NCBI GenBank assembly: GCA_944320305.1
Contig: CALUGW010000018.1
Location: 1 to 63,070 of the forward strand
From: an uncultured Prevotella sp.
GTDB taxonomy: Bacteria > Bacteroidota > Bacteroidia > Bacteroidales > Bacteroidaceae
Length of the DNA: 63,070 bases
Reading direction: 5' to 3'
Every line of letters starts with the position of its first letter. The stretch's first letter is position 1. The notes beneath the pieces were generated by a model. The model was not told where the DNA came from and did not search any database. It was given only the letters and a program-made list of their open reading frames with translations. Shown in pieces: positions 25,390 to 33,303 of this stretch. The position numbers were made by a program, and so were the translations under genes.

Positions 25390-26793
25390 ATGGAAGACAA
25401 AGGACAGCTGCGGCAGCTCCTCACGCTGCTCAAACACGTGTGGGCGACACTGTGCGCCATACTGAAAAGGTATTTCAACGCCATGCCCGACAAGGAGGAC
25501 GAGGCCGAGACCGTGCGCGCCATCAGCGCCGGCGTGTCGTTCCACGGGGCGTCGCTCTGGGTGCTGGTGTTCGCCATACTCATCGCCTCGCTCGGCCTGA
25601 ACGTCAACTCCACGGCCGTCATCATCGGAGCCATGCTCATATCGCCCCTCATGGGCCCCATCATCGGCATGGGCCTGGCCGTGGGCATCAACGACTTCGA
25701 CCTGCTCAAGCGGTCGCTCAAGAACTATGCCGTGGCCACGGTCATCAGCGTCATCACCGCCACGGCCTACTTCCTGCTCACCCCGCTGGACCTGGCGCAG
25801 TCGGAGCTGCTGGCCCGCACCGCTCCCACGCTCTACGATGTGCTCATAGCCCTGTGCGGCGGCGCCGCCGGAATAGTCGCCCTCGCCACCAGGGGCAAGG
25901 GCAACGTGCTGCCCGGCGTGGCCATCGCCACGGCCCTGATGCCCCCGCTCTGCACCGCCGGCTTCGGCATCGCCACGGGCAATGTGCTCTATTTTCTCGG
26001 AGCGTTCTACCTGTTTTTCATCAACACCGTCTTCATAGCCCTCGCCACCTTCATAGGCGTGAGGATGCTCAGGTTCAGCCCCCACAAGTTCGTTGACGGC
26101 CGCCGGCGCACCGAGGTGCGCCGCTACATTGTCATCATCGTGGTGGCCACGATGATTCCGGCGGGCGTGATGACGTGGAACATCGTGCGCGGCGACATTC
26201 TCAAGGCCGCCGCCGGACGCTTTGTCAGCGAGCAGATAGACAGCGACGGCACCCGCGTGGTGTCCTTCGACGTTGACCGCGACAGCCTCACGCTGCGCGT
26301 CGTGGCCGTGGGCCGCGAGCTTAGCGACAGCGCCATAGCCCGCGCCGGGCGCCGCCTGGCCGACTACAAGCTGCGCGGCTACTCGCTCAGGGTGATCCAG
26401 GGCACCGAGTCCGACTCGGTGATGATGCTGGGCGACAGGCTCGCGAGCATGCGCGCCACCTCAGAGAACTACTCGGCCATGCTCCGCGACAACGCCGTGA
26501 AGATGGCCGCCCTGCAGACCCGGCTCGACGCCTACGACCGTCTGGAGGCCGTGGTGCCCGATGTGGCCCGCGAGGCCGCCACGCTCTTCCCCGCCGTCGA
26601 GTCCGTCAGTCTGTCGCTCGCGGCCGAGGCCGCCGCCGACACCACGCTCGTGAGCCATGTGCCCACGGCCATAGTCACCGTCAGGAGCGGCTCGGCGCTC
26701 CCCGCCACCGACCGCAGCCGCCTGTCGGCGTGGCTCGCCAGGCGCGTCGGCGTTGACACCCTGCGCTTCGTCACCGTGCCCGCCACGCGCTGA
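25390..26793 (+). CDS. DUF389 (TIGR00341) family membrane protein
   Basis: A 467-residue protein with a core of about six membrane helices (about 55-230) containing the family segments NVNSTAVIIGAMLISPLMGP and ATALMPPLCTAGFGIATGN. A long hydrophilic C-terminal half follows (about 255-467), with one more hydrophobic helix near 240. The family has no firm function. The ATG at 25390 is preferred because the upstream extension overlaps the -7 box. It is monocistronic, with no regulator nearby. Confidence 0.88.
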   Translation: MEDKGQLRQLLTLLKHVWATLCAILKRYFNAMPDKEDEAETVRAISAGVSFHGASLWVLVFAILIASLGLNVNSTAVIIGAMLISPLMGPIIGMGLAVGINDFDLLKRSLKNYAVATVISVITATAYFLLTPLDLAQSELLARTAPTLYDVLIALCGGAAGIVALATRGKGNVLPGVAIATALMPPLCTAGFGIATGNVLYFLGAFYLFFINTVFIALATFIGVRMLRFSPHKFVDGRRRTEVRRYIVIIVVATMIPAGVMTWNIVRGDILKAAAGRFVSEQIDSDGTRVVSFDVDRDSLTLRVVAVGRELSDSAIARAGRRLADYKLRGYSLRVIQGTESDSVMMLGDRLASMRATSENYSAMLRDNAVKMAALQTRLDAYDRLEAVVPDVAREAATLFPAVESVSLSLAAEAAADTTLVSHVPTAIVTVRSGSALPATDRSRLSAWLARRVGVDTLRFVTVPATR

Positions 26794-26869
26794 CAGCGGC
26801 ACGCGCCGCAGGCGCATAACTTCAAATCAAGGAGTTTGAGGCCATTTGCCAAAAGCTCAAACATTCGTA

Positions 26870-26933
26870 GGGCGTGTCTCGCATACCGTCATTCCACGCT
26901 CCGACGCGGAATGACAGTTTGTGAGACACGCCC
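26870..26933. repeat. Palindromic repeat B, inner part (copy 1)
   Basis: A 64-bp inverted repeat. The left arm begins GGGCGTGTCTCGC and ends GTCATTCC; the right arm reads GGAATGAC to GAGACACGCCC, with a few mismatches and a loop around GCTCCGACGC. The same arms occur at 52,438-52,540. TTATAGA follows the right arm in both copies. Confidence 0.9.
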
Positions 26934-27071
26934 TTATAGAGGACAGAACCTGACTAATCGCGGACATTCAATTCCCTCTCTCCGGGGCTGCGGGATTCGT
27001 CTCGCGGCCCCGCTTTTTGTTCGCATACAGACCAATTGAAGCCGACCTCGCAACCGCCTGACTGCCAGCGC

Positions 27072-27170
27072 GTTGCAATATAGGCCGTTTTGGCTTCCAA
27101 TATAGGCCATATTGGAGCGCGATATAGGCCATATTGGCGTGCGAAATGGCCCATATCGCAAAACGACAAG
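27072..27170. repeat. Interspersed repeat A, copy 3
   Basis: Shares a perfect 65-bp block (27087-27151) with copy 2 at 18.9 kb, and continues with CATATCGCAAAACG where copy 2 has TATATCAGAAAACC. An extra partial unit (GCAATATAGGCCGTTTTGG) precedes the block. Confidence 0.9.
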
Positions 27171-27319
27171 ACACGGCCAGCACTTCCAGACAGCAAAAAT
27201 CTCCGTTTCAGAATAATTTGCCGGGCTCCGCCGGCAGACAGTAGTCATGCATAATCTGAGCCGGACCATTGCATCATATTTGTTGAAGTTTCTTGTAAAT
27301 TAATGAAAATTAACGAATC

Positions 27320-27354
27320 GGGGGGGGTAATTCCTAAAATAAGTTTTACCTTTG
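27320..27354 (+). promoter_or_regulatory. Promoter of the fimbrial operon with upstream G8 tract
   Basis: Eight consecutive G (27320-27327) then TAA, 19 nt from the last G to a perfect -7 box TACCTTTG (27347-27354). The G run occupies the place of the -33 box. ATTAAC lies just upstream at 27309-27314. The arrangement parallels the susC operon promoter at 13.2 kb. The leader would be about 200 nt. Confidence 0.65.
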
Positions 27355-27565
27355 CGGGGTCTGAAAGGCTGTCGGAGCAGCGCCAAACGGCGCAATACTG
27401 CACTCCGCCGCAGCCGGACAGAAACTTTACCTCAACCGAAAGACGCCCCGCAGACGCCCTGCGCGTGACGCGGCTCCGGGAGAATGGCAAAGGCGGTCAG
27501 GCCGCGCGGCTGCGCGGCGGCTGCGTTTTTTTACAGTTGTAATCCGATTTTAGAAACAGACAACA

Positions 27566-28957
27566 GTGTATTTGGCATATCTGAAACCACGTGCGGTGGT
27601 ATGCCTGTGCGCCCTGTTCTTTGCCTGGCTGGCGCAGGCGCAGGTTGTCGACAGGAAGCCTCAGACGGACACCCTCTCCGTCGCCGACAGGCTTTCCGTC
27701 AGGATCAATGCCGCCGACTGGCTTCTGCTACTGCCCAACATCGGTGTGGAGCTTGACCTGGGCAACAAGAACTGGAGCCGGTGGGCGCTGGGTCTCGACG
27801 TGCGCGGCAACTGGCAGACCTCCCACACCTACAAGCCCGGCATCGTCTACAACCTGGCCGAAGCCTCCGCCGAGCTGCGCTACTACTGGCGCCCGCGCCA
27901 GATCGACGGCCGCGGCGTCCGCCCCCACAAGCGGCTCTTGGGGCGCCTGTTCTCCTGCCGCCGCAACAAGGTGAGGCGGCCTGAGGTGGTCTACTATCGC
28001 GGCGTCTACGTCTCCTATTCCGATTTTTCATTCAAGTTCGGCCCCGAGGGCCACCAGGGCAGCGCCATCGGCGCCGGCGTGTCGTGGGGCGCGGTGCGCC
28101 CGCTCTACGCCTTCGCCAACGGCCACAGCCTCGACCTCGAGCTGGGGCTGCGCGTGGGGGCCGCCTACGCCCGCACCGACACCTACCGCCACGACCGCGT
28201 TGACAACTGCTACCCCGTCACGGAGCGCGGCCGGTGGAAGCTGGTGCCCTTCCCCGTGGTCAACACCGTGCGCGTGGGACTGGTCTACCGCCTCGGCACC
28301 TACCCCTCCACGTCGAAGTACCGCTGGCGCTACGACTGCGACTACACCTTCGCCGCGCTGCAGGACAGCATCAACAGCGCGCGTGAGACGGCACGCATCA
28401 ACGAGCTGACCGCCGACAGCATACGCGGACTGATTGACAAGGAGTTCTGGCGCGTCTACAAAGCCGCCGCCGACTCCAACAAGATTGTGGCCGACTCGCT
28501 CAAGAGGGTGGCCGACTCGCTCAAGAGGGTGGCCGACAGGCTGCGCCGCGAGGCAAGGCGCGCCGAGCGCGAGCGGCGCGACAGCCTGAAGCAGGCGGCC
28601 AGGGCCGCGCGCGACTCGGTGAAAGCGGCAGCCGACTCGGCCAAGATTGCCGTGGCAGACTCAATAGCGGCGGCAACCGACTCCATAACAACAGCAGCCG
28701 ACACGGCCAAGATTGCCGCAGCAGACTCAATAGCGGCGGCGGCCAACCCGGCAGCCGCGACAGACACCGCCACCGTGGCCGCGCCGCAAGACACCACGAC
28801 CGCCGCAGCCGCAAAGCCTAAGCCCGACGCCGGGGAGGCCGAAGCCGACGGAGCGGACAAGGCTCCTGCCCCGGCAGACACCGGCAGCGCAAACAGCGAC
28901 GGCACACCTGCCGCCGCCACTGAAGAAAGAAAGGAGGATGGCAATGAGACCGCATGA
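27566..28957 (+). CDS. DUF3575 protein with long alanine-rich coiled-coil tail
   Basis: A 463-residue exported protein, first of the nine-gene fimbrial operon. The signal peptide is CLCALFFAWLAQAQ. Residues about 45-270 form a DUF3575-type outer-membrane domain (PNIGVELDLGNKNWSRWALG, then an 8-strand pattern). Residues about 285-385 are a predicted coiled coil built from repeats such as VADSLKRVADSLKRVADRL and AADSAKIAVADSIAAA, followed by an acidic/Ala/Pro-rich tail. The tail might reach into the periplasm or toward peptidoglycan; that is inference. The start is a GTG at 27566 because no ATG precedes the signal peptide in frame. It overlaps the next gene by 14 bp. Confidence 0.8.
   Translation: MYLAYLKPRAVVCLCALFFAWLAQAQVVDRKPQTDTLSVADRLSVRINAADWLLLLPNIGVELDLGNKNWSRWALGLDVRGNWQTSHTYKPGIVYNLAEASAELRYYWRPRQIDGRGVRPHKRLLGRLFSCRRNKVRRPEVVYYRGVYVSYSDFSFKFGPEGHQGSAIGAGVSWGAVRPLYAFANGHSLDLELGLRVGAAYARTDTYRHDRVDNCYPVTERGRWKLVPFPVVNTVRVGLVYRLGTYPSTSKYRWRYDCDYTFAALQDSINSARETARINELTADSIRGLIDKEFWRVYKAAADSNKIVADSLKRVADSLKRVADRLRREARRAERERRDSLKQAARAARDSVKAAADSAKIAVADSIAAATDSITTAADTAKIAAADSIAAAANPAAATDTATVAAPQDTTTAAAAKPKPDAGEAEADGADKAPAPADTGSANSDGTPAAATEERKEDGNETA
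28491..28740 (+). repeat. In-gene tandem repeats encoding the coiled coil
   Basis: A 21-bp unit (encoding ADSLKRV) is present twice almost exactly near 28,491-28,532. A longer degenerate unit encoding AADSAKIAVADSIAAATDSI is repeated once near 28,630-28,740. This suggests growth of the tail by slippage or unequal exchange. Confidence 0.7.
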
Positions 28958-30404
28958 CATTATCCTAAAGCTGCTGCCTGCGGCTGTCCTCACCGCCGTG
29001 GCGGCAGCCTGCACGGTGGAAGTAGACTTGTGCGGCGAGACCACGCACCCCCACTCCGCCGAAGTTTCATACAGCTTCGACTTCGGCGCCGGAGCTGACG
29101 CGCCCGACTCCATGCTCGTGATAGCCAACCGCGTGGTGGCGCGGCGCGTCAGCGCCATGGCCGTCAGCGCCTCGACGGGCTGCGGCCGCTTTGTGGCCGG
29201 CAGCACCGACAGCCTCTTTGCCGCCCCGGAGCCTGCCCCCGGCACTCCCGACGGCGGCACTGACACGCCCGACGCAGGCGACACACCCGCGCCGGATGAC
29301 GAAGAGACGCCCTCCGGCGGAACAGACGCCACGCCCGGCACCGACGGCGACGACGGCGGCGACACACCCTCCGGCGGCACAGGCTCCGACATTGTGGTGG
29401 GAGCGGCGGCACAGTCCGCCACGCGCCAGACGCCCGACGGCGACGGCGGGGTGGCCGTGACGCCCGGCAACGAAGAGACGGGCGGCGGCCAGACCGGGGC
29501 CGGGGCCGACAGCCGGACGTTCCGCCTGCCCGTGGGCACATACCGCTTCATGGCCCTCAACATGGACACCACCGAGCTGGTCTACGACGACGTGCGCCGC
29601 TATCTGGCCGACGGCGGCGACAGCATCGGCATGGGCAGCCTCAACATCGAGTACCGCGTCTACGCCAAGGGGGAGCCGGGCCTGCGCGGAACGCTCATCG
29701 ACTGGCTGGACTACAACCCCTACGCCGGCTACATACAGCCCGACGTGACGGCCTTCTGCGTGGGCACGAACGACGTGGAGCTGTCGGCCGGACAGCGTTA
29801 CGATTGCAAGTTCAGCCCCAACCTCATGTCGCAGAACGTCGATGTCTACTTCACCATAAAGAAAAAGGAGGGCAGCGTGCCCTTCGTGGTTGACTCCGTG
29901 GTGGGCGAAATCTCCGGCCTGCCATGGCGCATCAACGCCGTCAACGGCTGGCTCGACATCAGCCGCACCAACAAGATGATGTTCCGCATGGGCCTCGTCG
30001 GCGCCGGCGACAGCCCGCAGGCCGACTCCTACGCCGCCACGCAGGTGCGCTGCCACGCCAACATCGACGTGCCGGGCATCGTGCCGGGCAGCTCCGCCGA
30101 TGTGAACACCGGGCCGGGCATCATGCAGATTCTCATCTTCACCCACGCCGACAACCCCGACGCCCCCGGAGAGACGCTCCGCAAGAAGATACAGGGCAAG
30201 ATAAACCTCTTCAACACGCTGCGCCAGGCGCGGCTGACCGACTATACCGACGACCTGAGCTACGTGCGCCGCACCGCCGACCACGGCGTGCTCGACATCA
30301 AGGCCGAGCTGGTGATCGACGGCGAGACCATCATAGAGAACTCCGACAACACAGGGGGCATTGACAACTGGATGCCCTGCGACGACATCGTGGTGGACAT
30401 ATAG
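28944..30404 (+). CDS. DUF5119/FimB-Mfa2-like fimbrial lipoprotein with low-complexity insert
   Basis: A 486-residue lipoprotein, lipobox AAAC with Cys23, then the short N-terminal strand TVEVDLCGE typical of this group. The body has the layout LPVGTYRFMALNMDT and SGLPWRINAVNGWLDISRTN seen in DUF5119/FimB-like proteins that anchor or cap Bacteroidales fimbriae. Between about residues 92 and 190 sits a Pro/Gly/Asp/Thr-rich insert (repeats of TPSGGT and DAGDTP) that family members lack, to my knowledge. AGGAGG at 28932-28937 has good spacing to the ATG at 28944, not the ATG at 28938. It overlaps the previous gene by 14 bp. Confidence 0.75.
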   Translation: MRPHDIILKLLPAAVLTAVAAACTVEVDLCGETTHPHSAEVSYSFDFGAGADAPDSMLVIANRVVARRVSAMAVSASTGCGRFVAGSTDSLFAAPEPAPGTPDGGTDTPDAGDTPAPDDEETPSGGTDATPGTDGDDGGDTPSGGTGSDIVVGAAAQSATRQTPDGDGGVAVTPGNEETGGGQTGAGADSRTFRLPVGTYRFMALNMDTTELVYDDVRRYLADGGDSIGMGSLNIEYRVYAKGEPGLRGTLIDWLDYNPYAGYIQPDVTAFCVGTNDVELSAGQRYDCKFSPNLMSQNVDVYFTIKKKEGSVPFVVDSVVGEISGLPWRINAVNGWLDISRTNKMMFRMGLVGAGDSPQADSYAATQVRCHANIDVPGIVPGSSADVNTGPGIMQILIFTHADNPDAPGETLRKKIQGKINLFNTLRQARLTDYTDDLSYVRRTADHGVLDIKAELVIDGETIIENSDNTGGIDNWMPCDDIVVDI

Positions 30405-30507
30405 ACGCGGCGGGCGGCCCCCGCCGCCCACGCGCCCGCACAGGAATATTCACTCTGCCGGAACCGGGAACCAGCGATTCCCGCCGGACCGAAAACATAA
30501 AAAGCCA

Positions 30508-31896
30508 ATGCGCAAAAAAACATCAACAACAGTGGGACGGATGGCGCGGCGCCTGATGGCGGGCCTCGCGCCAGCGGCGCTGCTCGTGGCCTGCACCGAC
30601 TCCTACCCCACCATCATAAGCAACGACGGCAGCCTGATAGGCAACGACGAGGTCTACGGCCACACCCCCGTCATGATGTTTGTCAACGAGCAGAGCTACT
30701 TCTCAATAACCGCCACGCGCGGAACGGGAGTGCTGGACGAGGAGCACCCCGGCAAGTATTTCAACTCGGTGTTCCACGTGTTCGCCTTCCGCGACGGCAG
30801 CGACCTGCAGGGGCAGCTCACGGCAACCGCCGACATGCGCCGCACCGTGTTCACAGGCAGCGGCGGCGCCTATGACGCGCAGCGCATGGACTGCCTCGTG
30901 GACGGGCCCGACTACAACCTGGGCCTGCCCGCCATGCTCAGCCCCGACCGCAGCGGCGCGCTGGTGCCGCAGACGGACAGCACGCTCTACTACAGCTCCG
31001 TCTACCAGGACGTGGGCTACAACTTCTTTGCCTACCACATTGACGACTTCAAGCCCACCGCCGCCAGCACGCACCGCGAGAGCGGCCGCATATGGTACGA
31101 CCTGGAGATTGACGGCTCGCAGGACATCATGGCCGGAACGGCGCCCAGACTGACGCGCGACGTGCTGGCGCAGAAGATAGGCGACGGCAAGCTGGCCATC
31201 AGCACCGACGACCAGGCCCGCATTCTCAACATCGGCAACTACAGCACCTTTGCCGCCCACCGGGGCGTCAACCCCGTGATAACGCTCAAGCACCTGCTCA
31301 CCCGGCTGCAGTTCGTGGCCTATCCCGGCGACGAGTCGGCCGACAACATACGCATAACGGGCATCAGCGTTGAGGGCAGGCACCGCGGACGGCTCACCGT
31401 GGCGGCGCACAACGCCGACGAGCTGGGCCTGAGCTTCTACGACGGCACGCGCCCGCTGGAGCTGCGCGAGGCGTCGGACGGCGTGTCGCCCTGCCCCGCG
31501 CTGGACCCCGAGGGCTACGTGGTGCACTTCGACGAGAGCATGGAGAGCCTGCCCTGGAGCCAGCGGCCGGCGCTGAAAATCGGCGAGAGCCTGATGCTCG
31601 CGCCCGACTCCGTCTACACGCTCACGCTGAACTACTCGCAGGTGATAGACCTGGGCAACGGACGCACGGAGGAGAAGAAGCTCATGTCGCGCTACACGCT
31701 GCGCGCCGGCAGCAACGAATACTACTTCGACCCGGCCACGGGCAGCCACATCTTCCGCCCCGGCTACTTCTACAGGGTGAACATCGTGGTCTACGGCCTG
31801 CAGGACATCGAGGTGTCGGCCAACGTGGAGGGCTGGATTGACGGCGGCGACATCGACCTCGACCCCGACGAGAGCGAGGACATCGTGGTGGACTGA
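30508..31896 (+). CDS. Fimbrillin family lipoprotein (first)
   Basis: A 462-residue FimA/Mfa1-type fimbrillin with signal peptide and lipobox LVAC (Cys29). It has the motifs FKPTAASTHRESGRIWYDLEIDGSQDIMAG and KHLLTRLQFVAYPGD that recur in the next gene (IDGSQDIMSAG, FKHLLSRLTF), so the two are paralogues. A Thr-Arg-Gly site (ATRGTG, R71) lies 42 residues after the lipid Cys, in the region where type V pilins are cut by an Arg-specific protease before strand exchange. It could be a minor or tip subunit. The ATG at 30508 is chosen, since the upstream extension lacks a signal peptide. Confidence 0.85.
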   Translation: MRKKTSTTVGRMARRLMAGLAPAALLVACTDSYPTIISNDGSLIGNDEVYGHTPVMMFVNEQSYFSITATRGTGVLDEEHPGKYFNSVFHVFAFRDGSDLQGQLTATADMRRTVFTGSGGAYDAQRMDCLVDGPDYNLGLPAMLSPDRSGALVPQTDSTLYYSSVYQDVGYNFFAYHIDDFKPTAASTHRESGRIWYDLEIDGSQDIMAGTAPRLTRDVLAQKIGDGKLAISTDDQARILNIGNYSTFAAHRGVNPVITLKHLLTRLQFVAYPGDESADNIRITGISVEGRHRGRLTVAAHNADELGLSFYDGTRPLELREASDGVSPCPALDPEGYVVHFDESMESLPWSQRPALKIGESLMLAPDSVYTLTLNYSQVIDLGNGRTEEKKLMSRYTLRAGSNEYYFDPATGSHIFRPGYFYRVNIVVYGLQDIEVSANVEGWIDGGDIDLDPDESEDIVVD

Positions 31897-31966
31897 CGGC
31901 GGGGGCAGACAGCAGATATAGCCAAAAACTATATATTCCTAATTATTAATTTAAACAAATGTAGTT
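31897..31966 (+). other. AT-rich leader before the second fimbrillin
   Basis: Seventy bases, much richer in A+T than the surrounding coding sequence, with a small hairpin (ATATAG, 7-nt loop, CTATAT) near 31,917-31,935. Such a leader could stabilise mRNA or boost translation of the following gene. No -7 box is evident. Confidence 0.45.
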
Positions 31967-33265
31967 ATGAGAAAGTCATTCTTATTCGCAGCCGCGCTGG
32001 CCGGAGTGCTCAGCAGCTGCTCGTCTGACGACGCGATTGAGGCCGGCGGAGGCGCCGGCAACGTGGACGGCCGCATGCCGATCGAAATCAACCTGGCTCA
32101 GAGCAGCTCCGTGACCACCCGCGGAACGGGTACCGTGGGCGACACCGTGGGCGGAAGCGTGCAGAACAACTGGGCAAGCCAGGCCATCAAGGTGTACATG
32201 TTTGACAAGAACACGCTCACAACAGCCAAGGACGCCGACGGCGCCGAGATTTACAACAACTATGACTTCGTGGCTCCCGCGACAGGAAGCACCGGTCTCG
32301 CGCTGGCCGAAGACCAGAGCGTCAAGTACTACCCGGCCATGGGAACGTTCGACTTCATCGGCTACCGCATAGATGACGCCGCAGCCACCCCCGCCGAGCC
32401 TACTCTCAACGCCACCAGTGACTCGCTCCAGATCGGCATCACCATCGACGGCTCGCAGGACATCATGAGCGCCGGCGCCCTGCTTTCTGAAGAGAAAGGC
32501 CCCGAGCTTGTCGGCGAAGGCGTTGACACCGCCCGCGTCTACTCGGCATACGCCAAGCGCAAGGGCGTTGACCCCACGCTGGTGTTCAAGCACCTGCTGT
32601 CGCGCCTGACGTTCAACGTTGTGGCCGGAAACAAGGACGCCACCGGCACCGCCGACGGCACCATGAAGGCCGTGCAGATTGACTCCATCAAGGTGATATC
32701 GAAGAACAAGGGCGTGCTCACCGTGGCTACAAGCAACGGCTACCACACCGTGCCTGGCGGACTCGTGTTCAGCGAGGAGAAAGACTCGCTCACGCTGATG
32801 CAGCGCAAAGACGATGACAACGACAAAAACCAGGACCTTGAGAAGCTGGCTTCTGTTCCCCTGACATGGAACGAAGGCGAGAGCAAGGGCAACGTGCTCA
32901 AGGTGGGCGAGGCTCTGCTGGTGGCTCCCGACAAGGAGTATGAGGTTGTGATCTTCGCAAGCCAGGAGGTCAAGACCGGCGTTGACGAACAGGAGCCGGC
33001 GCAAGACGTCATCGAGAAAAAGAAGATGGAGCTGAACGACGTGATCAAGCTGTCGGGCGAGCCTGCCGCAGCAGGATTCCTGGCCGGAAGCTCTTACAAC
33101 GTGACCATCACCGTCTACGGTCTGAGCAAGATCGACATCAACACCGAGCTTACTCCGTGGGAGAACGGCGGCGAGATAGAGCTTGACCCGGTGGACAACC
33201 CCAACAAGCCGACCGCCGACGAGGAAGAGGGCACAGACGAGGAAGAGGGCACAGAGGAGCCGTGA
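31967..33265 (+). CDS. Fimbrillin family lipoprotein (second, likely major subunit)
   Basis: A 432-residue fimbrillin lipoprotein, lipobox SSC with Cys18. Motifs IDGSQDIMSAGALL and VFKHLLSRLTFNVVAG match the preceding gene. The site VTTRGTG (R52) is a candidate for Arg-specific maturation. The C-terminus is an acidic tail with a short repeat, DEEEGTDEEEGTEEP. Codon choice looks less GC-biased than in neighbours (many GAA, GTT, GCT codons), and the gene has its own AT-rich leader; both suggest high expression, hence the guess that it is the main shaft subunit. Confidence 0.85.
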   Translation: MRKSFLFAAALAGVLSSCSSDDAIEAGGGAGNVDGRMPIEINLAQSSSVTTRGTGTVGDTVGGSVQNNWASQAIKVYMFDKNTLTTAKDADGAEIYNNYDFVAPATGSTGLALAEDQSVKYYPAMGTFDFIGYRIDDAAATPAEPTLNATSDSLQIGITIDGSQDIMSAGALLSEEKGPELVGEGVDTARVYSAYAKRKGVDPTLVFKHLLSRLTFNVVAGNKDATGTADGTMKAVQIDSIKVISKNKGVLTVATSNGYHTVPGGLVFSEEKDSLTLMQRKDDDNDKNQDLEKLASVPLTWNEGESKGNVLKVGEALLVAPDKEYEVVIFASQEVKTGVDEQEPAQDVIEKKKMELNDVIKLSGEPAAAGFLAGSSYNVTITVYGLSKIDINTELTPWENGGEIELDPVDNPNKPTADEEEGTDEEEGTEEP

Positions 33266-33303
33266 CCCGGGCGTCTGAAGTTATGTGAAACCAAACGGAC
33301 AAT

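Larger units (their letters stand above)
26794..27319. other. Intergenic region with two repeat families
   Basis: No gene seen between the DUF389 gene and the fimbrial promoter. It holds a palindromic repeat B copy (26870-26933) and repeat A copy 3 (27072-27170). Minus-strand frames here again encode the MAYIALQYGLYW-type sequence and are repeat artefacts. Confidence 0.6.

Noticed and set aside
30361-30507. Upstream extension of the first fimbrillin frame
   Set aside because: It overlaps the previous gene in another frame and puts the signal peptide 50 residues inside the protein; the ATG at 30508 restores a normal lipoprotein start.
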